Shown here one piece after another: positions 8,124 to 16,371 of a stretch of DNA of 36,690 bases. The notes beneath the pieces are model-generated. The model searched no databases, was not told the origin of the DNA, and worked only from the letters and a program-made list of their open reading frames with translations. Where the stretch lies: the NCBI GenBank assembly GCA_031257675.1, contig JAIROG010000012.1, positions 1 to 36,690 of the forward strand, in the 5' to 3' direction. The DNA is from Treponema sp. GTDB taxonomy: Bacteria; Spirochaetota; Spirochaetia; Treponematales; Breznakiellaceae. Both the position numbers and the translations under genes were made by a program. Numbering within the stretch: the stretch's first letter is position 1; each line of letters opens with the position of its first letter.

Positions 8124-9604
8124 GATGCCGCCGGCATATCTGTTTCAGCCTCGTCTTGCAGTTGTCTAAGGGTCTTTGTCCCCCGCATGAGTTGTTTATA
8201 CGAGCCTCCGTTGATGATATTCACCGCTTCCCGCAACTGAACATCGTAGTCAAAGTCGTACACCGGCGCAACCGCCATACGGTTCTGCTCGTTTCTGATG
8301 AGGATGCGCAACAGATCCGCGTCAAGGGAGTATTTCGCGCTTAACCGCGCCGCATACGCGCTTATTTCCGCAAATGAAAGATTCGGACGCTCCTTTACAT
8401 ACGCCGGGATCTCGTTCGCCTCGACAAGCGCCTTGAGGTTTGGCATGTCCTCGTCACTGAATTCGGGCGCTTTCACCTCCCTGTCGGGCGGGATGCCGAT
8501 TTTGTCGATATTCACATCGCTTGGCGTGTAATACCGCGCAACCGTGATTTTGTACCCGTCTCCGCCGCCCTGTATCGGAAAAACCTGTTGCACCGAGCCT
8601 TTCCCATAGGATCTCCCGCCTACAAGATACGCTCTGCCTCTATCCTTTAACGCGCCCGCGACGATCTCCGACGCTGACGCGGATGCGTTGTTGATAAGTA
8701 CAACAACGGGCATATCCACGGGAACCGCAACGTCCTTTCTGGCGTAAAAGACGCGGTTTTCCCTCGGTATTCGGGACTTGGTGCTGACCACGGCGCCGCC
8801 GTCCAGAAACAGATCGCACACGTCAATCGCCGCGTTGAGAAGTCCGCCGTAATTGTTCCGCACGTCAAGGATAAGCGCCTTGTAATTACGCGCGCGGAAA
8901 TACGCCAGCGCCTCTTTCGCCCGCTCGCTGGTCATGGGGGTGAACGTAAGGAGCTTGAGGTAGCCCGTGTCGCCTATCATGGCGTATTTTGCGGTTGGCA
9001 CTTCAATAACGGCTCTCGTAATCGTCACTGGAAATTCGATGTCCGCCCCCCGCCTGATAAGCACCGTAACATCGGCGCCGGGCTTGCCGCGCAACCGCTC
9101 AAGCACCTCGTCCATAGACAGCGCATCGGTCGGCTCGCCGTCAATGTTGATGATAAGGTCGCCGGCGTTGATTCCCGCCCGCCAGCCGGGCGTGTCTTCC
9201 ATAGGAGCGGCCACTTCAACATACGGAGGCTTCCCGTCTTTCGCCTCAACCGGTTTTGAAATATACAAACCAACGCCCCCGAAGGCGCCTGAAGTCGTGT
9301 CGGTTAAATCCAGCATTTCCCGCGAGGACAAAAAGCTCGAATGCGGATCCTGAAGCGCGTTGAGCATTCCGTTCATGGCGCCTTCGTAAAGCGTCTTGGC
9401 GTCAACCTCGTCAACATAATGGTTTTGAATAAATTCAAGTATCTGTTGTATTATTGCTCCGTATTGTTTTGGGCTTTGATTTCCCTGCGCATCCGCATAA
9501 GAAACCGGAGTCACCATCAGGACAACGCCCAGCGCGATGGAGGAAAGCCACCAGAGAATGGGCGTCATCTTTTTATTTGTAAGAAGAAAAACTTGTTTCT
9601 GCAT
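8120..9604 (-). CDS. ctp: C-terminal processing protease (S41 family, PDZ domain)
   Basis: The 494-residue protease probably works in the periplasm on tails of envelope proteins. An N-terminal membrane segment/signal (ILWWLSSIALGVVLMVT) is followed by a PDZ domain (GGVGLYIS ... AGINAGDLIINIDG) and the S41 core. The catalytic Ser lies in NNASASASE and the Lys in SYGKGSVQ, the usual Ser-Lys dyad. The ORF is open back to 9865, but a TTGACT-17-TACAAT promoter ends 6 bases before the ATG at 9604. Upstream codons would therefore not be transcribed, and the transcript is probably leaderless. It is the first gene of the seven-gene minus-strand run. Confidence 0.92.
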   Translation of the reverse strand: MQKQVFLLTNKKMTPILWWLSSIALGVVLMVTPVSYADAQGNQSPKQYGAIIQQILEFIQNHYVDEVDAKTLYEGAMNGMLNALQDPHSSFLSSREMLDLTDTTSGAFGGVGLYISKPVEAKDGKPPYVEVAAPMEDTPGWRAGINAGDLIINIDGEPTDALSMDEVLERLRGKPGADVTVLIRRGADIEFPVTITRAVIEVPTAKYAMIGDTGYLKLLTFTPMTSERAKEALAYFRARNYKALILDVRNNYGGLLNAAIDVCDLFLDGGAVVSTKSRIPRENRVFYARKDVAVPVDMPVVVLINNASASASEIVAGALKDRGRAYLVGGRSYGKGSVQQVFPIQGGGDGYKITVARYYTPSDVNIDKIGIPPDREVKAPEFSDEDMPNLKALVEANEIPAYVKERPNLSFAEISAYAARLSAKYSLDADLLRILIRNEQNRMAVAPVYDFDYDVQLREAVNIINGGSYKQLMRGTKTLRQLQDEAETDMPAAS

Positions 9605-9610
9605 GATCTT

Positions 9611-9639
9611 ATTGTAGAGAAGTTTGACCGGATAGTCAA
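9611..9639 (-). promoter_or_regulatory. Promoter of the ctp operon (leaderless type)
   Basis: On the minus strand TTGACT (9639-9634), a 17-base spacer and TACAAT (9616-9611) are followed by 6 bases (AAGATC) and the ATG at 9604. A start site 7 bases after the -10 falls on the A of the ATG. No Shine-Dalgarno is visible. Confidence 0.7.
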
Positions 9640-9804
9640 CGCCTTCCCGCGCTCCCAAGCGGGAGACACGGGAAACGACAGCGCGACTTCGCCGTGATCG
9701 CATTAGCATAGCGGCGACGCCATTTGAATGCCGCAACGCGAAAAGCGTCCGGGCTGTTCGTGAGCGAGGACGCCATCCGCGCTCATTCGATTGCTTTTTT
9801 ATAG

Positions 9805-9840
9805 AATAGAGTTGTTCAATAACTTCAGTTGTTGAACAAC
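9805..9840. repeat. Inverted repeat GTTGTTCAA...TTGAACAAC and second copy of the 16-base repeat
   Basis: GTTGTTCAA (9811-9819) and TTGAACAAC (9832-9840) form a 9-bp inverted repeat with a 12-base spacer, and a further TTGTTCAA lies at 9858-9865. The reverse complement of 9805-9820 is identical to 605-620. The block lies between the dead methyltransferase and the ctp promoter. It could be an operator or the remains of a mobile-repeat end. Confidence 0.45.
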
Positions 9841-9861
9841 TTGCGCTAAAAAAAGATTTGT

Positions 9862-10505
9862 TCAACGCCCAGCCGGGTTTTGAAACGGGCTTATGAAATT
9901 AAATCTTTTTACACGCCCTAATTTCTTTCCCGCAACCGGGGTTGCGCCTGAACCTAAAAATGGGTCTAACGCCATTCCGCTTTTCTGGCGGCCTGCCAAA
10001 ATCAATTTTGCGATTAACTTTTCCGGTTTCTGTTCGGGATGGACTGTGTTCTCCGGCATAGACCAGTAAGGTATGGAAATATCACCCCAAAGATCGCTTG
10101 GATATGTCAGTCTGAAATTGCCGTCAAACGTTTCGTCTCAATCTTTTGGCTTGCCGTTTTTTCTATACGGCGCAATTACTCTCCGTTTTGTTTTACCGCG
10201 CCTGCGTTAAAATAATATCCTCCGCCGAGTTCTTCCAGTTTTCTTTTGCCCTTGTTTTTGACCGCGCTTATGCGGTATTCATACAGCGATTTCTTGCAAT
10301 TCCTTGTTCTAATAACGCCTGATTGAACGAGAATCCATTCTTTTCAAACATTTTCTGAAACAAAGCCGCAGAATCAACGCGAACATTAAAAAAAAGAAGA
10401 AACGCCCGCTATATAATACACTTGCGCGTTTTTATCAAGAATAGAGCCTTTCTGTATGCTCATACATATCGCGGAATTTCTTTGAAGCGCGAATTTTATG
10501 GCGAA
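9862..10505 (-). pseudogene. Decayed DNA methyltransferase (N6_N4_Mtase)
   Basis: Reading the minus strand in shifting frames recovers the C-terminal half of a type II modification enzyme. Recognisable blocks are KRRVIAPYRKNGKPKD, FDGNFRLTYPSDLWGDISIP, YWSMPENTVHPEQKPEKL and the SAM-binding DPFLGSGAT. An in-frame TGA replaces the Trp expected after GKPKD, near 10139. Farther upstream, around 10190-10500, blocks such as SLYEYRISAVKNKGKRKLEE and DSAALFQKMFEKNGFSFN appear in other frames. At least two frameshifts and one nonsense change are seen and the N-terminus is missing. The upstream blocks could belong to a separate partner gene. Confidence 0.7.
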
Positions 10506-10514
10506 GAAAGCTTA

Positions 10515-10860
10515 TTAAGAAGTCAGGCGTCCTAAAACCTTGCGAGTCCGCTTATCGATCTTGCCAACGATTTCGCCAAGCTGTTTTTGTGTAAGGGCGT
10601 CAAACGGTATTTTTTTAGGCGGGCGCCGCCGTATCAGTCCATTGGCATGTTCGTCAAGCCCCCGCTCTCATTAGTGATGCGGACGGGCGAAGTGGATGTT
10701 TATCCCAAGACTTTGCGACAGGCTCATGCGCCGCGAATTCCTTCCCGTTGTCCAGCGTCAGAGTGTTCCTCATCTGCGCCGGTATGCTTGAAGGCGCGGA
10801 CAGCGGACTTGTTTAAGGGCGCCGCCGTCCAATTTGTATAAATTATTTTCATTGAAATCA
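10515..10860 (-). pseudogene. IS30-family transposase, decayed C-terminal half
   Basis: The minus strand in three frames gives TLDNGKEFAAHEPVAK, SLGINIHFARPHH, ERGLDEHANGLIRRRPPKK, then QKQLGEIVGKIDKRTRKVLG and a stop at 10515-10517. These match the DDE core (D in LDNGKE, E in DEHANG) and tail of IS30 transposases. Two frameshifts and two tandem stops after ARPHH show it is dead. No terminal repeats were recognised. It sits directly upstream of the proS promoter. Confidence 0.8.
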
Positions 10861-10941
10861 TGTTTGTCAGCAAAAACGGAATCTAACGCCTCGCCCCAAA
10901 GAGCTTCAGGATCGCGACGTTTATGTGATTCATGCCGTACC

Positions 10942-10970
10942 TTGCAAAAAAAACTACAATAATGTATACT
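10942..10970 (+). promoter_or_regulatory. proS promoter (leaderless type)
   Basis: TTGCAA (10942-10947), a 17-base spacer and TATACT (10965-10970) precede the proS ATG at 10977 by 6 bases. The expected start of transcription coincides with the ATG, and no Shine-Dalgarno fits in the gap. Confidence 0.7.
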
Positions 10971-10976
10971 GTCCCC

Positions 10977-12806
10977 ATGAAATTTTCACAGACGTTTATT
11001 CCGACACTTAGAGAGGCGCCGGCGGACGCGGTGATTGTGAGCCACAGACTTATGTTCCGCTCCGGTATGTTGCGCAAACTTGCCAACGGGCTTTTCACCT
11101 ATCTGCCTTTAGGCCTGCTGGCGTTCCGCAAAGTGGAGAACATCATCCGCGAAGAGATGAACGCGATTGGCTCGCTTGAGATAAAGCCGAGCGTGGTGGC
11201 GCCAGGCGAATTATGGAAAGAATCCGGGCGGTGGGAAAGCATGGGCGATTCCATGCTTAGGGTCAAAAATAGAGCCGGCGCGGATATGGTGGTTTCTCCC
11301 ACAGCCGAAGAAATGGTTACCGGCATAGTGCGCGATGAATTGTCCAGTTACAAACAACTGCCCCTGTCCATATACCAGATCAACGTCAAATACCGCGATG
11401 AAATACGTCCGCGTTACGGCGTTATGCGCGGGCGGGAATTCACCATGAAGGACGCTTATTCCTACCATGTTGATGAACAAAGCCTTGACGAAACCTATCA
11501 AAAGATGGGAACGGCGTACAGGCGGATTTTCAAACGGTGCGGACTTGCCGTGTTGCCGGTGCGCGCTGATTCAGGCGCTATGGGAGGATCCGGCTCCGAA
11601 GAGTTCATGGTGGAAAGCGAGATAGGCGACAATACCCTGCTTCTGTGCCGGGAGTGCGACTATGCGGCGAATGTGGAAAAGGCGGGATGCAAGCCCGACT
11701 ACGACGCGCCGGCTGACGCTTTGGCGCCTGCGGCGGATGCCGCTCCCCTTGAAAAAATCCCGACGCCAGCGGCAAGAACCATCGCTGAACTCTGCGCCTT
11801 CCTGAAAACGGACGCGAAAACGTTTGTCAAGACCCTCATCTACCGCGCCGTGAATGTGGAGCTTGACCTTTCAAACGCGCCGGGTTGCGCTCTTCTAAAG
11901 CGCGTCCGTCCCGCGCCCGACGCGCCGGCCGTGTATGCGGAGGCGTTCTTCGCCGTGTGCATACGGGGCGACCTTGACGTCAACGAGGCGAAGCTTGCCG
12001 CGGCGCTAAAGGCGGGCGAGGTCAGCCTCGCGTCCGACGCTGATGTGGAGCGGCTCACCGGAGCGCCTGTGGGATTCGCCGGTCCCGTAGGGCTCGCTTC
12101 CCTGCCGGTCGTCGCTGATGAAACAACCGCCGCATTGAAGGACGCGGTGGCCGGCGCGCTTGAAAAAGACGTCCATTACCGGCATGTGGCGTACGGCAGA
12201 GACTTCGCGCCCTGGCTTGCCGCCGATGTCCGCACGGTCAAGGCGGGCGACCGGTGTCCGGTGTGCGGCGGCGAGATGTACGAGAAAAAAGGCAACGAGT
12301 TGGGGCATATTTTTAAATTAGGCTATAAATACACCAAACCCATGAACGCGCGGTTCCTTGACGAAAACGGCGCGTCTCAGACGCCTGTCATGGGCAGTTA
12401 TGGCATCGGCGTTGACCGCACCCTCGCTTCGATCATTGAAGAACACCATGACGATGCCGGCATCGTGTGGCCCATGAGCGTCGCGCCCTTCCATGTCGTC
12501 ATCGTGCCGATTAAATATGAAGGGGCGGTGAAGAGCGCGACCGATGCAATAGCGGCCGGTCTTGAGAAAAGCGGCGTTGAGACGCTGGTTGACGACAGGA
12601 ATGAACGCGCCGGAGTCAAGTTCAACGACGCTGACCTCACGGGCATACCGTTCCGCATTGTTGTTGGCGAGAAAAATCTGGCGCTTGAGACGCCTTCTGT
12701 GGAAGTGAAACGGAGAGGAGAAGAAGAAGCGAAACGTATGCCCGTGGATGCTGTTGTTCAAGAGACAGCCGGCATGGTGTTTGACGAATTGATGAGATTA
12801 GGGTAA
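10977..12806 (+). CDS. proS: Prolyl-tRNA synthetase
   Basis: The 609-residue class II synthetase charges tRNA-Pro. Motif 1 lies in the RSGMLRKLANGLFTYLPLG region, motif 2 in YRDEIRPRYGVMRGREFTMKDAYSYH (two overlapping blocks), and motif 3 in GSYGIGVDRT. A YbaK-like editing insertion lies between about residues 225 and 390, typical of the bacterial-type enzyme. The DRCPVCGGEMYEKKG block contains a CxxC. The ORF is open back to 10932, but the promoter -10 ends at 10970, so the ATG at 10977 is the start. Citrate synthase follows after 12 bases. Confidence 0.96.
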   Translation: MKFSQTFIPTLREAPADAVIVSHRLMFRSGMLRKLANGLFTYLPLGLLAFRKVENIIREEMNAIGSLEIKPSVVAPGELWKESGRWESMGDSMLRVKNRAGADMVVSPTAEEMVTGIVRDELSSYKQLPLSIYQINVKYRDEIRPRYGVMRGREFTMKDAYSYHVDEQSLDETYQKMGTAYRRIFKRCGLAVLPVRADSGAMGGSGSEEFMVESEIGDNTLLLCRECDYAANVEKAGCKPDYDAPADALAPAADAAPLEKIPTPAARTIAELCAFLKTDAKTFVKTLIYRAVNVELDLSNAPGCALLKRVRPAPDAPAVYAEAFFAVCIRGDLDVNEAKLAAALKAGEVSLASDADVERLTGAPVGFAGPVGLASLPVVADETTAALKDAVAGALEKDVHYRHVAYGRDFAPWLAADVRTVKAGDRCPVCGGEMYEKKGNELGHIFKLGYKYTKPMNARFLDENGASQTPVMGSYGIGVDRTLASIIEEHHDDAGIVWPMSVAPFHVVIVPIKYEGAVKSATDAIAAGLEKSGVETLVDDRNERAGVKFNDADLTGIPFRIVVGEKNLALETPSVEVKRRGEEEAKRMPVDAVVQETAGMVFDELMRLG

Positions 12807-12818
12807 AGGAGAAGAGGC

Positions 12819-14204
12819 ATGGTGAAATTTGAGGATTATCTTTCGGATCTGACAAGCAACGATTACATTGACATAGGTTTATATGACAAGTACAACGTAA
12901 AACGCGGGCTTCGTAACGCGGATGGAAGCGGCGTACTGGTGGGCTTGACCCGCGTGGGCGAAGTTCACGGGTACATCGTCATTGAAGGCGAACACCAAGC
13001 GGTTGACGGGCAATTGTTTTATCGCGGCATTAATGTGGAGGACATTGTCACTGCGGCCGCCCGCGAAAAACGCTTTGCGTTTGAGGAAGTCGTGTATCTT
13101 CTCATGTTTGGAGAGTTGCCGGCCAAGTCGCAGCTTGAAAAATTTTGCGCCCTCATGGGGGAAACCCGCAAACTTCCCATGTATTTCAGGCGCGATCACA
13201 TAATGAAGGCGCCTTCCAGCGACATTATGAACAAACTCGCCCAGTCGGTGCTGACCCTTTACTCATTTGACAAGAAAGCTGAAGATCGTTCGCCTGAAAA
13301 CGTTCTCCGCCAATGTATTGAACTGATCTCCCGTTTTCCAGCTATCATAGCTTACTCTTACATGGCGAAAAAACATTACCTTGACAAAGACAGCCTCATC
13401 ATCCATGAGCCGGATCCCGATCAAAACACCGCGGAAACGATCCTTTCTCTCATCAGGGCGGACAGGCGGTTCACCCGTCTGGAAGCGGAAACTCTTGATT
13501 TGGCGCTGACGCTGCATGCGGAACACGGCGGCGGCAACAACTCAACCTTTGCGGTGCATCTGATATCTTCCTCAGACACAGACACATATTCGGCGATTGC
13601 GGCAGGCGTTGGCTCGCTCAAGGGGTACAAACACGGCGGCGCGAACGCCAAGGTCAGCGGCATGATGGAGGACATCAAACAGCACGTCAATAAATGGGAT
13701 GATGAAGCCGAAGTGGAAGCCTATCTTGAAAAAATTTTGAAAGGCGAAGCCTACGACCGGTCCGGACTTATTTACGGACAAGGGCACGCGGTGTACACAA
13801 AGAGCGACCCGCGCGCCATCCTGCTCCGCGGCAAGGCGGCTCAACTTGCCAATGAAAAACAGTCTATGGATGAGTTCAACCTTTACACGCTCATTGAGCG
13901 GCTCGTACCGCCGGTCTTTAAGCGCGTGAAAGGCTCGGACAAAGAGATATGCGCCAACGTTGACTTTTACTCAGGCTTTGTGTACAGCATGCTCGGCATA
14001 CCGGTTGAATTGTACACCCCGATATTCGCGGTAAGCCGCGTGGCGGGCTGGTGCGCCCACCGCATGGAAGAAGCCGTCGCCGGCGGGCGCATCATTAGGC
14101 CTGCGTACAAGTGCGTTCAGAAGCACATCCCCTACATCTCCACCGCTGAGCGGGAGCGGGGGGCGTTATCACAAGAGGCGAACGGCAACCCTCGCGCTCC
14201 ATAA
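12819..14204 (+). CDS. gltA: Citrate synthase
   Basis: The 461-residue enzyme joins acetyl-CoA and oxaloacetate. The catalytic His residues are in LHAEHGGGNNST and GQGHAVYTKSDPRA, and the Asp in CANVDFYSGFVY. Length and the long N-terminal region fit the larger bacterial type. In a fermentative spirochaete it would mainly feed 2-oxoglutarate and glutamate synthesis (inference). TAAAGGAG overlaps the end of proS and serves as ribosome binding site, so the two genes are probably co-transcribed. The gene ends 9 bases from the convergent lipoprotein gene. Confidence 0.95.
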   Translation: MVKFEDYLSDLTSNDYIDIGLYDKYNVKRGLRNADGSGVLVGLTRVGEVHGYIVIEGEHQAVDGQLFYRGINVEDIVTAAAREKRFAFEEVVYLLMFGELPAKSQLEKFCALMGETRKLPMYFRRDHIMKAPSSDIMNKLAQSVLTLYSFDKKAEDRSPENVLRQCIELISRFPAIIAYSYMAKKHYLDKDSLIIHEPDPDQNTAETILSLIRADRRFTRLEAETLDLALTLHAEHGGGNNSTFAVHLISSSDTDTYSAIAAGVGSLKGYKHGGANAKVSGMMEDIKQHVNKWDDEAEVEAYLEKILKGEAYDRSGLIYGQGHAVYTKSDPRAILLRGKAAQLANEKQSMDEFNLYTLIERLVPPVFKRVKGSDKEICANVDFYSGFVYSMLGIPVELYTPIFAVSRVAGWCAHRMEEAVAGGRIIRPAYKCVQKHIPYISTAERERGALSQEANGNPRAP

Positions 14205-14213
14205 TCGCTTCTT

Positions 14214-15281
14214 TCATGCGCGGCGAGGACTGACGCCCCTCGCCGCAAGCGGCTTATAATTGTCGCCGAAGCGAATCCGGAGACAAGGGGCGGATCGCTC
14301 CGCAGACCGCTCTTTATAATCTTCCAATATTTCCAACTCATTCATTATTTTTTTTACATTTTCAATCTCGTCCCTGATATATGGAGGCCCATTGACGCCG
14401 GTTTCTACAATGCCGTCATTCAACGCTTCCAATAACGCAAGCGCGTCGCCAAACTGTCCATTGGCTTCAAGCAAAAGCGCCGCATTATATCCGGCGACAA
14501 TGCTGCCGGTGTTTTCATATATGTTTTTATATAATACAAGAGCTTCAAAATATTTTTTCCTTTTAACCAGCCTTTGAGCCTCTTTAAACGCCGGGTCTTT
14601 TCTCGTATGTTCTTCAACCCGCCGCTTTTCCACCGTTGTCCACGGAATAATCTCCCGATTCATTCCGTTTGAGAACTTTTTTATGGCTGACCTGGCGATT
14701 TTTGCGGATGGCGTCCCTCTTGGAGCGACAATAGCCAATAAAAAATTGACAAACCAGTTTGACGATCTGTCCGTATTGTCAAAAGAGACGCTTTCCCGCT
14801 CCGCTTTGTGAAAAACCCCGAGTATTGCAGAGTCTATGGCACGAATGTATGTATATGCAATATCCACCGTTACCGTTCTGACAACATATTCTTTTCTTTC
14901 AGTCTTATCGTCATACGTTTCTATTCTTGTTTCATATCTATCATAAGAAGCGACATTCCGTATGCCGCCGGTTACATATACATCAACATACTCCCAATAA
15001 CGCGACGGATCGGCGTCTTTTAAGACGGACGGATCCACATACGTATACATACCCGCTTTTTTTATGCCGACGGACAACGCTTTAGTCGCCTCGCTTGCAA
15101 GATATGCGTGATCTCCAGCCGCGTTCCATTCCAGCGGAATCACCGTAATCTTGTTTATATTGCGCATATCGACCAACGGCGGATGCTCAAGTTGAAATTC
15201 TACGACAGCGGCGCATGATGTCATCATTATGAAAATAACCGCCAGAATTAAGAAATTTGACGACGTATCCATCTTATTCAT
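14214..15281 (-). CDS. CsgG/LpoB-like lipoprotein with repeat helices, unknown role
   Basis: The 355-residue lipoprotein has signal LILAVIFIMMTSC, with Cys near residue 23 as the lipid site. A central alpha/beta region (NKITVIPLEWN, YVDVYVTGGIRNV) is followed by a helical stretch (VKRKKYFEALVLYKNIYEN, YNAALLLEANGQFGDALALL) like tetratricopeptide repeats. It is a distant relative of the broken lipoprotein at 34330-35419: both open with a lipobox then an EHPP/SHPP motif and carry a similar YxxIYxxTxSxxAG repeat helix. The ORF extends to 15323, but a TAGACA-16-TATAAT promoter lies in that extension, so the start at 15281 after AAAGGCGGG is chosen. Probably outer-membrane anchored. Confidence 0.7.
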   Translation of the reverse strand: MNKMDTSSNFLILAVIFIMMTSCAAVVEFQLEHPPLVDMRNINKITVIPLEWNAAGDHAYLASEATKALSVGIKKAGMYTYVDPSVLKDADPSRYWEYVDVYVTGGIRNVASYDRYETRIETYDDKTERKEYVVRTVTVDIAYTYIRAIDSAILGVFHKAERESVSFDNTDRSSNWFVNFLLAIVAPRGTPSAKIARSAIKKFSNGMNREIIPWTTVEKRRVEEHTRKDPAFKEAQRLVKRKKYFEALVLYKNIYENTGSIVAGYNAALLLEANGQFGDALALLEALNDGIVETGVNGPPYIRDEIENVKKIMNELEILEDYKERSAERSAPCLRIRFGDNYKPLAARGVSPRRA

Positions 15282-15305
15282 CAGTCCCGCCTTTATCTTG
15301 TTGTC

Positions 15306-15333
15306 ATTATACGATTTCATCATTGTTTGTCTA
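15306..15333 (-). promoter_or_regulatory. Promoter of the CsgG-like lipoprotein gene
   Basis: On the minus strand TAGACA (15333-15328), a 16-base spacer and TATAAT (15311-15306) precede the chosen start by 24 bases, leaving room for the AAAGGCGGG ribosome binding site. Confidence 0.55.
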
Positions 15334-15436
15334 CACGAACAGCGCGAACAGGCGCTTCGACGGCGATGATTTCAATTAATGTTCCGGCTGTAACAAAGCG
15401 CAGGTTTGCGGCGAAGGCGGACGGCGTTTCCACACG

Positions 15437-16039
15437 CTATCCCCACCGCCTGAAAAGCCTATGCTCCACATGCAGATGGTCGAGGATTTTTCCAACCACA
15501 AAATTAACCATGTCGTCTATCGTGGCCGGACTGTGGTAAAACGCGGGGGACGCGGGCAGGATGGACGCGCCGGTTTCAGCCAGCGTAGTGAGGTTTCGGA
15601 GATCAATGAGGGACAGAGGGCTTTCCCGCGAAACAATAATCAGCGGACGTGACTCTTTCAGGCTGACAAGAGCGGCGCGGTGAATGAGGTTTTGGCATAC
15701 GCCGGAGGCAATCGCACCCGCGCTGTTCATGGAGCAGGGGACAATGACGGTCGCGTCAAGCGGGAAAGAACCGCTTGCAATGGGCGCGGCAAGATCGCGG
15801 CAATTATGGATATGGTCTTGAGAGATGGCGAAATCGTTCATCCATACGGAAAATGGCTTGCCGGTTTCTTCGGCGACGACCCGCTCCCCCCATTCGGAAG
15901 CCACCGCGTGCACCTCGCACCCGCTTTCAAGCAACGCCTGTATGGTGCGTATGCCGTACATGGCGCCGCTTGCGCCTGTTATGCAGACAAGGCGCCTGCC
16001 CCCGGCGGGTTTCGGGCGTTGCGCTGATTCAGCGTTCAT
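15437..16039 (-). CDS. ubiX: Flavin prenyltransferase UbiX
   Basis: The 200-residue enzyme makes prenylated FMN, the cofactor of UbiD-type decarboxylases. The FMN-binding opening [20 protein letters not shown] is intact, as are [17 protein letters not shown] and the [17 protein letters not shown] block. No ubiD partner is in the window. An extended -10 box (TGCTATACT) ends 6 bases before the ATG, with no Shine-Dalgarno, so the message is probably leaderless. Residues 1-14 are outside the usual core, but the promoter position supports this start. Confidence 0.93.
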   Translation of the reverse strand: MNAESAQRPKPAGGRRLVCITGASGAMYGIRTIQALLESGCEVHAVASEWGERVVAEETGKPFSVWMNDFAISQDHIHNCRDLAAPIASGSFPLDATVIVPCSMNSAGAIASGVCQNLIHRAALVSLKESRPLIIVSRESPLSLIDLRNLTTLAETGASILPASPAFYHSPATIDDMVNFVVGKILDHLHVEHRLFRRWG

Positions 16040-16045
16040 GAGGAA

Positions 16046-16054
16046 AGTATAGCA
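16046..16054 (-). promoter_or_regulatory. ubiX extended -10 promoter (leaderless type)
   Basis: TGCTATACT on the minus strand is an extended -10 element ending 6 bases before the ubiX ATG. The -35 is weak (TCTAGC at 17-base spacing). Confidence 0.5.
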
Positions 16055-16081
16055 TACAAGGGGGCCGCGCGCTAGAGGGAC

Positions 16082-16119
16082 GGCAGAAGCGGACGCCGCC
16101 CGGCGTGTCCGCTTCTGCC
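16082..16119. repeat. 13-bp inverted repeat upstream of ubiX
   Basis: GGCAGAAGCGGAC (16082-16094) and GTCCGCTTCTGCC (16107-16119) pair perfectly around a 12-base loop whose GCC/GGC can extend the stem. It lies 28 bases upstream of the ubiX -10. A terminator for the gene arriving from the right, or a regulatory hairpin, is possible; there is no T-run. Confidence 0.6.
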
Positions 16120-16185
16120 AGCGGAATCTGGACTGTCTTTAAAACGCTTGAAGCCGCTCAAAATTGAGAATTTTCGGCTGCAAAG

Positions 16186-16230
16186 CCGGGCGCCTCTGAA
16201 AACCCCGGATGGGCTTCCAGAGGCGCCCGG
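16186..16230. repeat. Second 13-bp inverted repeat between ubiX and the zinc-ribbon gene
   Basis: CCGGGCGCCTCTG (16186-16198) and CAGAGGCGCCCGG (16218-16230) pair perfectly around a 19-base loop. It stands between the stop of the zinc-ribbon gene and ubiX. With the hairpin at 16082-16119 it fills most of a 332-base gap without genes. The remainder, 16231-16371, shows nothing recognisable. Confidence 0.6.
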
Positions 16231-16371
16231 AGAAAACTGCTGATTTTATTATATATAAAGATAAAGAATTATACGATTTTCTCCAAGAGGTTCCCAGCCC
16301 GGACTCAGACGGCGTATCGCGGCGTAATTCTGTCTACCCGTTGTTTTTTCAGATTCGCCGCTTCACTGCCG

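Noticed and set aside
9605-9865. N-terminal extension of the ctp ORF up to 9865
   Set aside because: It would cross the TTGACT/TACAAT promoter and precede the signal segment with unrelated sequence.
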